Assembly: GCA_946481235.1 (NCBI GenBank)
Contig: CAMLME010000003.1
Location: 1-42,513, forward strand
Source: an uncultured Methylobacillus sp.
GTDB lineage: Bacteria; Pseudomonadota; Gammaproteobacteria; Burkholderiales; Methylophilaceae
Direction of reading: 5' to 3'
Length of the DNA stretch: 42,513 nucleotides
In this document: in pieces, positions 34,035 to 41,598 of the stretch
How the letters are laid out: each line of letters opens with the position of its first letter
Numbering within the stretch: the stretch's first letter is position 1
Position numbers and translations under genes: made by a program
The notes under the pieces: generated by a model
Databases searched by the model: none
What the model was told of the DNA's origin: nothing
Seen by the model: only the letters and a program-made list of their open reading frames with translations

Positions 34035-35273
34035 TTGTCCAAACGTAAGGTAGTCGTTACCGGCTTGGGAATCATTTCGCCTGTCGGTAACAGCGTGGCG
34101 GAAGCCTGGTCCAATATTGTTGCCGGTAAGTCCGGCATCACCAATATCACTAAATTTGACGCTTCCGCATTTGCTTCGCAAGTTGCGGGCGAGGTCAAAG
34201 GTTTTGATGTGGATCAATATCTTTCGCCGAAAGAAGCGCGTCGGATGGATACGTTCATTCAGTTTGGCCTTGCGGCAGGGATACAGGCAGTCCGAGATGC
34301 AGGATTGGAAGTTACCGATGAGAACGCCGAACGTATCGGCGTCAGCATCGGCTCCGGCATAGGCGGTCTTCAGTTAATCGAGGACACCGACAAAGTCTAC
34401 CAGGAAGCCGGTCCGCGCAAGATTTCGCCGTTCTTCATTCCCGGTACGATCATCAACATGATCTCCGGCAACCTGTCGATCATGTATGGATTCAAGGGCC
34501 CAAACATTGCCATTGTCACGGCCTGCACCACGGCTACGCATGCGATTGGTGATGCTGCACGGCTGATCGAATACGGCGATGCCGATGTCATGGTGGCAGG
34601 CGGTGCCGAAGCAGCGATCACTCAGCTTGGCGTCGGCGGCTTTGCTGCTGCACGCGCACTATCGACCCGCAACGATGACCCAGCGACCGCCAGCCGTCCG
34701 TGGGATATGGATCGCGACGGTTTTGTGATCGGCGAAGGGGCCGGCGTGCTGGTCCTGGAAGAGTATGAGCATGCCAAGCGTCGCGGTGCCAAGATTTATT
34801 GCGAGCTTGCTGGTTTCGGCATGAGTGCCGATGCCTACCACATGACTTCGCCTAGCGAAAGCGGCGAGGGTGCCGCGCGTTGCATGCGTAATGCCTTGAG
34901 GAACGCAGGCATTAACGCGGATGAAGTCGATTACGTCAATGCCCATGGCACTTCTACACCGGCGGGCGACGTGGCTGAAACCCAAGCGGTAAAAGGTTAT
35001 TTCGGCGACCGTGCCAACAAGATTGCCGTCAGCTCGACCAAGTCGATGACTGGCCATTTGCTGGGAGCAGCCGGAGGGATCGAGGCCGTATTCTCGGCAT
35101 TGGCTATACAAGACCAGATCGCGCCGCCCACGATTAACATCTTTAATCAGGATCCTCGCTGCGACCTGGATTTTGTTCCGAATGTTGCACGAAATATGAA
35201 AATCGATGTGGCTATTTCTAATTCGTTCGGCTTTGGCGGGACGAACGGAACGGTAGTTTTCCGCAAGCTATAA
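34035..35273 (+). CDS. fabF: Beta-ketoacyl-ACP synthase II
   Basis: 412 residues: catalytic C164 in [17 protein letters not shown], the first His in [11 protein letters not shown], the Lys/His region [18 protein letters not shown], and [11 protein letters not shown]. It elongates acyl-ACP and controls cis-vaccenate formation with temperature in E. coli. The start is TTG 34035 ([18 protein letters not shown]), with CGGAG five bases upstream and no ATG alternative at the right place. A rare start codon here could lower expression relative to acpP, 35 bp upstream. Confidence 0.96.
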   Translation: MSKRKVVVTGLGIISPVGNSVAEAWSNIVAGKSGITNITKFDASAFASQVAGEVKGFDVDQYLSPKEARRMDTFIQFGLAAGIQAVRDAGLEVTDENAERIGVSIGSGIGGLQLIEDTDKVYQEAGPRKISPFFIPGTIINMISGNLSIMYGFKGPNIAIVTACTTATHAIGDAARLIEYGDADVMVAGGAEAAITQLGVGGFAAARALSTRNDDPATASRPWDMDRDGFVIGEGAGVLVLEEYEHAKRRGAKIYCELAGFGMSADAYHMTSPSESGEGAARCMRNALRNAGINADEVDYVNAHGTSTPAGDVAETQAVKGYFGDRANKIAVSSTKSMTGHLLGAAGGIEAVFSALAIQDQIAPPTINIFNQDPRCDLDFVPNVARNMKIDVAISNSFGFGGTNGTVVFRKL

Positions 35274-35280
35274 AACGACA

Positions 35281-35303
35281 AGGGTATCCTCGATACCCTG
35301 TTT
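35281..35303 (+). terminator. Hairpin after fabF
   Basis: AGGGTATC (35281-35288) and GATACCCT (35292-35299) form a perfect 8-bp stem with a 3-nt loop, followed by GTTT. The short T-run makes termination partial at best. Confidence 0.55.
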
Positions 35304-35397
35304 ATGCACACCTGCGGGGCGCCTGCGCCTGATTTCAGGCCAATTTACAACCAAAACGCTGCGGAATAGCAACATATTGAATTAAAAGGGATTTAAT

Positions 35398-35541
35398 ATG
35401 TGCGCAAAATTTATCCAGCAAAAAAAAACTCAATGGGGATTGATAGTTAGCTGCTCTATCCGTAACCAGTCCACAGATTTATCCACAGCTTTTGTGGAGT
35501 CCTTCCAGGCCTGTACTTATGGGCAATTACTTGCAGGATAG
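35398..35541 (+). CDS. Possible 47-residue small ORF upstream of pabC
   Basis: An ATG at 35398 has a good AAGGGA ribosome site six bases upstream and an open frame of 47 codons ending TAG 35541, 14 nt before pabC. The peptide (MCAKFIQQKKTQWGLIVSC, then SIRNQSTDLSTAFVESFQAC) has no recognised family and no membrane segment. It overlaps DnaA-box-like sites, so the frame may be chance. It could act as a leader peptide coupled to pabC, which itself lacks a clear Shine-Dalgarno sequence. Confidence 0.2.
   Translation: MCAKFIQQKKTQWGLIVSCSIRNQSTDLSTAFVESFQACTYGQLLAG
35411..35487. promoter_or_regulatory. DnaA-box-like cluster before pabC
   Basis: A perfect DnaA R-box TTATCCACA lies at 35479-35487. 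Close variants are TTATCCAGC at 35411-35419 and AGTCCACAG near 35468, and TTTTGTGGA (35490-35498) follows as an inverted half. Function could be DnaA-linked regulation; chance is not excluded. Confidence 0.4.
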
Positions 35542-35555
35542 CGGCGTACCTCCCT

Positions 35556-36368
35556 ATGCATATCCAGTACCTTGTCAACGGTAAATCAGACGAATGTCTG
35601 ACGCCGCTCGATCGCGGATTTGCATATGGCGATGGTGTATTCCGTACTATGCTGGTACTACAGGGCCGCGCTGTGTCCTGGCAGCGTCATTATCGAAAGC
35701 TCAGTAACGACTGCAATACCCTGGGTATCGTTTGTCCGGCTGAAGATATCCTGCTTTCCGATATCGCACATTTATGTAGCGATAATGCAGATTGCGTTAT
35801 CAAGATCGTCGTGACACGCGGTGAAAGCACCAGGGGTTATGCCGTGCCGCCATTGGCGCAGCCGACCCGGATTGTCAGTCGTTCGGTTATTCCTTCCTAT
35901 CCTCCGCAAAATGCTACCCAGGGCGTTAATCTGCATCTTTGTCGCTTGCGGCTTTCTTCACAGCCACTTTTGGCCGGCATCAAGCATTTAAACCGGCTGG
36001 AGAATGTATTGGCCCGCATGGAGTGGAATGATCCTGAACTTGCCGACGGCCTGTTGCAGGATCAATTAGATAACGTGATCGAGTGCACCATGAGCAATCT
36101 CTTCGTGCAGCATGGAAATCGCTTGATGACGCCTGATCTGGGGCAATGTGGAGTAGCCGGTGTGACGCGGGAACGCATCATGGAGGTGGCTACGAAAATC
36201 GGATACGAAGTGTCGATAGCAAATTTCAAACTCGATACGTTGTTGGCAGCGGATGAAGTCATTATCTGCAATAGCCTCATCGGCATCTGGCAAGTGCGCC
36301 AGTTGGGGGAGCACAGTTGGCCAGCAGGGTCACTGGCGGAAAAATTACGGCCTTTGTTGATTGAGTAG
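35556..36368 (+). CDS. pabC: Aminodeoxychorismate lyase
   Basis: 270 residues of the PLP-dependent fold-type IV family. LDRGFAYGDGVFRTM opens the protein, the PLP Lys143 is in AGIKHLNRLENVLAR, and ECTMSNLFVQHGNRLMTPDLGQCGVAGVTRERIME is conserved. It releases pyruvate from 4-amino-4-deoxychorismate to give p-aminobenzoate for folate. It lies between fabF and mltG as in E. coli. The sequence before ATG 35556 (CCTCCCT) is not a ribosome site. Confidence 0.94.
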   Translation: MHIQYLVNGKSDECLTPLDRGFAYGDGVFRTMLVLQGRAVSWQRHYRKLSNDCNTLGIVCPAEDILLSDIAHLCSDNADCVIKIVVTRGESTRGYAVPPLAQPTRIVSRSVIPSYPPQNATQGVNLHLCRLRLSSQPLLAGIKHLNRLENVLARMEWNDPELADGLLQDQLDNVIECTMSNLFVQHGNRLMTPDLGQCGVAGVTRERIMEVATKIGYEVSIANFKLDTLLAADEVIICNSLIGIWQVRQLGEHSWPAGSLAEKLRPLLIE

Positions 36369-36375
36369 GTTCTGA

Positions 36376-37371
36376 ATGCGTTTTCTAAATAAGTTACTAA
36401 TGCTTGTCCTGATCGCCATCGTTGCACTGGCGGGATGGGTCATCTACTTTGCAAAGCAGCCGATCACTCTGCCTGCGGCCTCGCAAGACCTCGTGTTGAA
36501 ACATGGTTCCAGTCTGCGCGGAATTGCGCAGCAAATGGTGAGAGAAGGCGTATTGGCCGAGCCCTGGACGTTCATGCTGCTGGTACGTGCACAAGGTCTG
36601 GCCGGCGAAATCAAGGCTGGCAACTACGAGTTGCACGAAGGCATGACCAATTACGACCTGTTTTTGATGATTACCGATGGTATCACCAGCCAGCGCAGTA
36701 TTACCTTTATCGAAGGATGGACGTTCAGGCAAATGCGTGAAGCATTGAATCGGCATGAGGATATCCGGCATTTATCCATCCCCATGACGGATGAGGAAAT
36801 TCTCAGGCAGATCGGCGCAACTGAAAGAGTGGCCGAGGGCCTGTTTTTCCCCGACAGCTATTTCTTCGATAGCGGCATGAGCGACCTCGACATTCTCAAG
36901 CGTGCTTATGAAACGATGCAGCGCAAACTTGCCAAGTCCTGGGAAACAAGAGCGCCAGGTTTGCCTTACCGCACGCCTTACGATGCCTTGATCATGGCTT
37001 CCATCGTGGAGAAGGAAACCGGCCGCGCCAGCGAGCGCCCAATGATTGCCAGCGTATTTCTTAATCGCCTCAAACTGGGCATGCGTCTGCAAACGGATCC
37101 GACCGTCATTTATGGCATGGGTGAAAATTTCGATGGCAACCTGCGCAAGCGCGATTTGCTGTCGGATGGCGAATACAATACCTATACGCGTGCCGGCTTG
37201 CCGCCAACACCGATTGCCATGCCAGGCATAGCCGCCATCGAGGCCGCCCTGCATCCAGCACAAAGCAAGGCCTTGTATTTTGTTGGCAAAGGCGACGGCA
37301 GCCATGCATTCTCCGCGACTCTCAACGAACATAATCGTGCGGTGCATCGTTATCAATTGGGAAGAAATTAA
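36376..37371 (+). CDS. mltG: Endolytic murein transglycosylase MltG
   Basis: 331 residues with one N-terminal membrane anchor ([21 protein letters not shown], 6-26), a LysM-like region (about 38-90), [28 protein letters not shown], and the catalytic-site motif ASIVEKETG (208-216) containing the essential Glu. It cleaves nascent glycan strands in the periplasm and is thought to set strand length. It starts 7 bp after pabC. Confidence 0.95.
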   Translation: MRFLNKLLMLVLIAIVALAGWVIYFAKQPITLPAASQDLVLKHGSSLRGIAQQMVREGVLAEPWTFMLLVRAQGLAGEIKAGNYELHEGMTNYDLFLMITDGITSQRSITFIEGWTFRQMREALNRHEDIRHLSIPMTDEEILRQIGATERVAEGLFFPDSYFFDSGMSDLDILKRAYETMQRKLAKSWETRAPGLPYRTPYDALIMASIVEKETGRASERPMIASVFLNRLKLGMRLQTDPTVIYGMGENFDGNLRKRDLLSDGEYNTYTRAGLPPTPIAMPGIAAIEAALHPAQSKALYFVGKGDGSHAFSATLNEHNRAVHRYQLGRN

Positions 37372-37373
37372 GC

Positions 37374-37982
37374 GTGACCTCTGGAAAATTCATTACTCTC
37401 GAAGGCGTGGATGGCGCAGGGAAAAGCACGCATATCCCCAAGATTGCTCAATTGCTTCAGGCGCGCGGCAAGCAGGTATTGTTGACGCGCGAACCCGGCG
37501 GCACGTCCTTGGGAGAAAAATTGCGCGAGTTGTTACTGCATGAGAGCATGCACCCCGAAACCGAGTCGCTGCTCATGTTCGCCGCCCGTCGTGAACATAT
37601 CGAGCAAGTCATTCGTCCCGCATTGGAGCAGGGTGCTTACGTCATTTCAGACCGTTTTACCGATGCCAGCTTCGCGTATCAGTGTGGCGGCCGTGGAGTT
37701 TCCGCAGACAAGATCGGCCAGCTTGAACAATGGGTGCAAGGGGATTTTCAACCCGACCTCACACTACTGTTCGACGTGCCGGTTGCCGTCAGTACACAAC
37801 GCTTGGCAGGTGCGCGCAACCCGGATCGTTTCGAGCAGGAGAATGCCGCTTTTTTCGAACGGATTCGCAACGCCTACCTGGCACGAGCGAATCGATTCCC
37901 GCAAAGATTCCGCGTGATTGACTCCGGACAAACTATTCCGAATATTCATGCAGAGCTTGAAGATATACTTTCAGCAATATGA
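37374..37982 (+). CDS. tmk: Thymidylate kinase
   Basis: 202 residues: P-loop [12 protein letters not shown] (9-20), [37 protein letters not shown] (DR-x motif), LTLLFDVPV and [13 protein letters not shown] (LID region). It phosphorylates dTMP to dTDP. GTG start at 37374, two bases after the mltG stop, so probably coupled. Confidence 0.96.
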   Translation: MTSGKFITLEGVDGAGKSTHIPKIAQLLQARGKQVLLTREPGGTSLGEKLRELLLHESMHPETESLLMFAARREHIEQVIRPALEQGAYVISDRFTDASFAYQCGGRGVSADKIGQLEQWVQGDFQPDLTLLFDVPVAVSTQRLAGARNPDRFEQENAAFFERIRNAYLARANRFPQRFRVIDSGQTIPNIHAELEDILSAI

Positions 37983-37986
37983 TTAA

Positions 37987-39012
37987 ATGAATATTTATTC
38001 GTGGCAAAAAGATCTCTGGCTACAAATGACCAGTACGCGCGGCCGTATGGCGCATGCCATTTTGCTGCAGGGCAGAATGGGAATCGGCAAACAGGATTTT
38101 GCTGTCGCCCTAGCCAGATCGCTACTGTGCGATCAGCCACTGCCGGATGCCCATGCCTGCGGTGTATGCAACAGTTGCAATTGGTATACGCAAGGCAATC
38201 ATCCTGACTTGCGCATTCTCGAGCCTGAAGAGAATGCTGGCAATGGCGCCGATGAGGATGGAGCGGAAAGCAAGACGTCCAAAAAGTCTCAGGTGATTTC
38301 AGTCGATCAGGTACGCGACCTGGCGGAGTTTCTAGGCCTCTCCAGCCATCGCGCCGGTTTGCGCATTGTGCTATTGCATCCTGCTGAAGCGCTTAATGCC
38401 GCATCGGCAAACGCCTTGCTCAAGATGCTGGAGGAACCGCCTCCCGACGTCCTTTTCCTGCTGGTTACGCATAATCCGCAGCGATTGCTGCCGACGATAC
38501 GCAGCCGTTGCCACAAGATCGATATGCCGTTTCCTGAACGCAAGCTGGCCGAGGAATGGCTTGCCGGACAAGGCGTCAATCAGCCTGAATCGCGACTTGC
38601 GTATGTGGGCGGCGCACCCTTGCTGGCGCTCAAGGTAGAGGAGGGTGCAGAGAAACGGCTTGCCGAATTGCACAGGGAGTTGCATCGCGGCTCGCGGATG
38701 GATCCGTTTGCTGCGGCGGCACTCTGTATCAAGGAAGGCATCACGTACACGGTCGAGGCTCTTCAGAAGTGGACGCAGGACTTACTGAGCGCGCGACTCA
38801 CGGGAGAAGTCCGTTATCACGCGCTGCAGACGGCATCTTTGCAAGACCTGGCCAAAGGGGTAGACTTGCCGAAATTGCTGGATTTTCAGCGGCTTCTTAA
38901 TGAGGCGCGTCGAAGTTCGCAGCATCCGCTCAACGCCGAGCTGCAAGTGGAAAGCCTGATGATTCAGTACATTCAATTGTTTGCGACACCCACTCAACCG
39001 TCTATATCGTGA
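37987..39012 (+). CDS. holB: DNA polymerase III subunit delta'
   Basis: 341 residues of the clamp-loader delta' family. A P-loop-like but non-canonical QGRMGIGKQDFA, a zinc module C48...C58-x2-C61-x2-C64 (CGVCNSC), NHPDLRIL, VISVDQVRDLAEFLGLSSH, HPAEALNAASANALLKMLEEPP (sensor region) and PTIRSRCHKI are present. It helps load the beta clamp. A low-complexity acidic insert (about residues 82-97) is unusual. Its stop overlaps the PilZ gene start (GTGA). Confidence 0.93.
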   Translation: MNIYSWQKDLWLQMTSTRGRMAHAILLQGRMGIGKQDFAVALARSLLCDQPLPDAHACGVCNSCNWYTQGNHPDLRILEPEENAGNGADEDGAESKTSKKSQVISVDQVRDLAEFLGLSSHRAGLRIVLLHPAEALNAASANALLKMLEEPPPDVLFLLVTHNPQRLLPTIRSRCHKIDMPFPERKLAEEWLAGQGVNQPESRLAYVGGAPLLALKVEEGAEKRLAELHRELHRGSRMDPFAAAALCIKEGITYTVEALQKWTQDLLSARLTGEVRYHALQTASLQDLAKGVDLPKLLDFQRLLNEARRSSQHPLNAELQVESLMIQYIQLFATPTQPSIS

Positions 39013-39386
39013 GCGAAGAAATTTCCGATCAAAAGTCTGTTGCCAGCATACCCAAGCCCGGGGTGCTTTCCTTGGCCATCAAGGAAAAAGCAGCGTTGTA
39101 TGCTGCGTACATGCCGTTCATCAAGGGCGGCGGGTTGTTCATTCCGACCAACAAGACCTACAAGCTGGGCGAAGAGGTCTTCATGTTGCTCAGCTTGCTG
39201 GACGATCCGAACAAGCTCAAGGTAGTGGGCAATGTGGCCTGGATTACGCCGGTAACGCAGGGCGGACGCCCGCAGGGTATCGGTGTGCAATTCAACCCCC
39301 AGGACGGCGGTACCGAAGCGCGCAACAAGATTGAAGCTTTGCTGGGTGGGGTGCTGAAGTCGTCGCGCCCGACCCATACCATGTAA
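39009..39386 (+). CDS. pilZ: PilZ-domain protein (type IV pilus assembly PilZ type)
   Basis: 125 residues from GTG 39009, overlapping the holB stop: VLSLAIKEKAALYAAYMPFIKGGGLFIPTNKTYKLGEEVFMLLSLLDDPNKLKVVGNVAWITPV, QGGRPQGIGVQF. This is the PilZ founding subfamily found after holB in pseudomonads and betaproteobacteria, which is needed for type IV pilus biogenesis and lacks the RxxxR c-di-GMP motif. No RxxxR is seen here either, so c-di-GMP binding is doubtful. Confidence 0.9.
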   Translation: MSEEISDQKSVASIPKPGVLSLAIKEKAALYAAYMPFIKGGGLFIPTNKTYKLGEEVFMLLSLLDDPNKLKVVGNVAWITPVTQGGRPQGIGVQFNPQDGGTEARNKIEALLGGVLKSSRPTHTM

Positions 39387-39420
39387 TTCAACGTTTTTTC
39401 TTATTTAGCTCTCACACGCC

Positions 39421-40197
39421 ATGTTGGTGGATTCACACTGTCATATCAACTTTCCCGACCTTGCCGCGAATCTGCCTGCCGTGCTGCAGGCCATGCGCGA
39501 CAATGGTGTCGGCCATGCCATGTGCATAGGCGTGACGCTGGAGAAGTTTCCCGAAGTGCTGGCGATTGCCGAGGCACATGACAATATTTACGCGACGGTC
39601 GGTATTCATCCCGATTCGGAAAATGTGCAGGAAGCCACGCTGGAGCATCTGATTGCACTTGCCGACCATCCCAAGGTCGTCGGTATCGGTGAAACCGGGC
39701 TGGATTATTTCCGCCTTACTGGCGATCTGGAATGGCAACGGGAACGTTTTCGTACACATATTCGTGCCGCCATCGCCTCGGGTAAGCCGCTGATCATCCA
39801 TACCCGCAATGCCGCGGAAGATACGATACGCATCATGCGTGAAGAGGGTGCCGAGCGCATCGGCGGCGTGATGCACTGCTTTACCGAGTCCCAGGCAGTG
39901 GCCGAACAGGCAATGGAACTTGGTTTCTACATTTCAATGTCAGGTATCGTCACTTTCAAGAATGCCACTGCATTGAAAGAGGTTGCCAAAAGCATTCCGC
40001 TGGATCGCATGCTGGTCGAAACCGATTCGCCTTATCTGGCGCCGATTCCTTATCGCGGCAAGACCAACCAGCCGGCTTACGTGCGCTATGTGGCTGAACA
40101 TGTCGCGGAGTTGCGCGGCATTTCCCTTGAAGAAGTCGCCGCAGCAACCACGCAGAATTTCTTTCGCTTGTTCAAACAGGCGCAGCCATGCAGCTGA
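39421..40197 (+). CDS. TatD-family metal-dependent DNase/hydrolase
   Basis: 258 residues. Metal ligands are in VDSHCHINFPDL (H6, H8), GIGETGLDYFRL (Glu), IIHTRNA, GGVMHCFTES and LVETDSPYLAPIPYRGKTNQP. It is the YcfH/TatD group, in its usual place after holB (and pilZ). It probably is a 3'-5' exonuclease or D-aminoacyl-type hydrolase; the physiological substrate is uncertain. It overlaps the next gene by 10 bp. Confidence 0.93.
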   Translation: MLVDSHCHINFPDLAANLPAVLQAMRDNGVGHAMCIGVTLEKFPEVLAIAEAHDNIYATVGIHPDSENVQEATLEHLIALADHPKVVGIGETGLDYFRLTGDLEWQRERFRTHIRAAIASGKPLIIHTRNAAEDTIRIMREEGAERIGGVMHCFTESQAVAEQAMELGFYISMSGIVTFKNATALKEVAKSIPLDRMLVETDSPYLAPIPYRGKTNQPAYVRYVAEHVAELRGISLEEVAAATTQNFFRLFKQAQPCS

Positions 40198-40982
40198 CGC
40201 TGCTTGGCGTCGGCTCGAGCGCAGGCACGCCGGTTATCGGTTGCGAGTGCAAGACCTGTACGTCCAGCGATCCGCGCAATAAGCGCACACGTTGTTCCTC
40301 CGCCGTGACTTTGTCTACTGGCGAAGTCATCCTCATCGATACGGGGCCGGACTTGCGGCAGCAGGCTTTGCGCGAACAAATGCGTCGCGTCGATGCCGTG
40401 CTGTATACCCATACGCATGCCGACCACCTGAATGGTATCGATGACTTGCGCAGCTTTTGCCAGCTCAACAGGCGTCAGATACCGCTATATGGCAGCCTTG
40501 ATCACATGAGTCATATCAGCGCACGCTTCGGTTATACCTTGCGCGAGCCGAGCGATTATTGGGATCTGCCAGTGCTTGGCACCAATCAGGTGGATGCGCC
40601 CTTTAAACTGTTCGGTAGGGAAATCATCCCGATCCCGGCACATCATGGGCGGGCCAATGTATTTGGTTACCGCATCGGGAAGCTTGCCTATCTCACGGAT
40701 GTTTCCGAAATCCCGGAATCGTCTCTCGGCCTGCTGGCGGGACTGGATGTGCTACTGCTCGATTGCCTGCGTTACAAGCCGCATCATACGCATATCAATC
40801 TGGAACAGAGTCTGGCCTATGCCGAGCGTATTGGTGCTGCCAGTACCTATCTGATCCACATGACGCATGAACTTGAATACAACGAAGTCAGCCAAACACT
40901 ACCCTCGAACGTTTACATGGGGTACGACGGCTTGCAGCTCGAGGTCGACGATGGCTGCAAGCTTGATGCAGAAGTGCGATAA
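40188..40982 (+). CDS. PhnP-like metallo-beta-lactamase-fold phosphodiesterase
   Basis: 264 residues: MQLTLLGVGSSAGTPVIGCECKTC, DPRNKRTRCSSAVTLSTGEVILIDTGPDLRQQAL, the zinc motif THTHADHLNGIDDLR, IPIPAHHGRANVFGYRIGKLAYLTDVSEIP and CLRYKPHHTHINLEQSL. This is the PhnP/YhfI group; PhnP proper is a cyclic phosphodiesterase. No phn genes are near, so a general phosphodiesterase role is more likely. It overlaps tatD by 10 bp and is probably co-transcribed. Confidence 0.9.
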   Translation: MQLTLLGVGSSAGTPVIGCECKTCTSSDPRNKRTRCSSAVTLSTGEVILIDTGPDLRQQALREQMRRVDAVLYTHTHADHLNGIDDLRSFCQLNRRQIPLYGSLDHMSHISARFGYTLREPSDYWDLPVLGTNQVDAPFKLFGREIIPIPAHHGRANVFGYRIGKLAYLTDVSEIPESSLGLLAGLDVLLLDCLRYKPHHTHINLEQSLAYAERIGAASTYLIHMTHELEYNEVSQTLPSNVYMGYDGLQLEVDDGCKLDAEVR

Positions 40983-41016
40983 TTCAACCCGCTACCGATA
41001 CGCAAAAGGAATCTCG

Positions 41017-41385
41017 ATGTACATCAACAAACTGATTGCCGCCTGCCTGACTACCGCCATGCTGTTCGCAGCACCGGCCTGGGCAGAATCCAAAACCAAG
41101 AGCAAAACCTATGATGAAGAAACGTTCATCCGGCTCTTGAGCAACAAGTCCAAGAAACAGGTGTCCGACATTCTCGGTGAACCCGCCAGGAAACAGCTTT
41201 CGATCAAGCCGACCAATGCCGAAGGCGTGATCGGCAAGCCGCTCGACAAAACCAGCAAGCCGGTCAATGTCGAGATGTGGTATTACAGCAATATCGTCCG
41301 TTACGATGACAAACGCACATACAAGAGCACCGAGCTGACCTTCGTAAATGGAAGATGCAGCAACATGGCATTCTTTAATCAGTAA
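41017..41385 (+). CDS. Small exported BamE/SmpA-like protein
   Basis: 122 residues from ATG 41017, with AAAAGGA upstream. The signal peptide is MYINKLIAACLTTAMLFAAPAWA-ES. The mature part (KSKKQVSDILGEPARKQLSIKPTN, then VEMWYYSNIVRYDDKRTYKSTELTFVNGRCSNMAFFN) follows the 'x-V-x-x-ILGEP...WYY...v-F-x-nGr' pattern of the BamE/OmlA fold. No lipobox Cys is seen, so it is not a BamE lipoprotein itself. The role is unknown and probably periplasmic. A strong terminator follows. Confidence 0.8.
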   Translation: MYINKLIAACLTTAMLFAAPAWAESKTKSKTYDEETFIRLLSNKSKKQVSDILGEPARKQLSIKPTNAEGVIGKPLDKTSKPVNVEMWYYSNIVRYDDKRTYKSTELTFVNGRCSNMAFFNQ

Positions 41386-41403
41386 TCGCCATCAACGCAG
41401 ACC

Positions 41404-41427
41404 AAAAGGGGCTTCGGCCCCTTTTTT
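41404..41427 (+). terminator. Strong rho-independent terminator
   Basis: AAAAGGGGC and GCCCCTTTT pair around a UUCG tetraloop, with a run of six T from 41422. It ends the transcript of the BamE-like gene and isolates treS. Confidence 0.95.
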
Positions 41428-41527
41428 ATTGCCTGACGCATCATGCTTGAGCATGAGCAAGGAAACCTTTGCGCCCGGCAAAGGGTCTTCTACTTGTAAG
41501 CATTTATTCCTCGCCCGTTTTAAACGT

Positions 41528-41547
41528 CTATTTCAGTACCGAAATAG
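41528..41547. promoter_or_regulatory. 20-bp palindrome upstream of treS related to the 3637-3906 terminal repeats
   Basis: CTATTTCAGTACCGAAATAG has 7-bp arms around GTAC and is followed by GCACTAA. The same GAAATAGGCACT-type string precedes the FIST gene, and GAAATAGGCTCT precedes the activator gene. It may be an operator, an RNA hairpin or a remnant of a mobile repeat. Confidence 0.5.
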
Positions 41548-41598
41548 GCACTAACCAAAAACTCATCCGACCACGCAGAGCCTGACAGGGAGCAATGC

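Noticed and set aside
41441..41456. Palindrome TCATGCTTGAGCATGA downstream of the strong terminator
   Set aside because: A single 7-bp-arm palindrome with no repeat elsewhere and no promoter relation; not enough to call a site.
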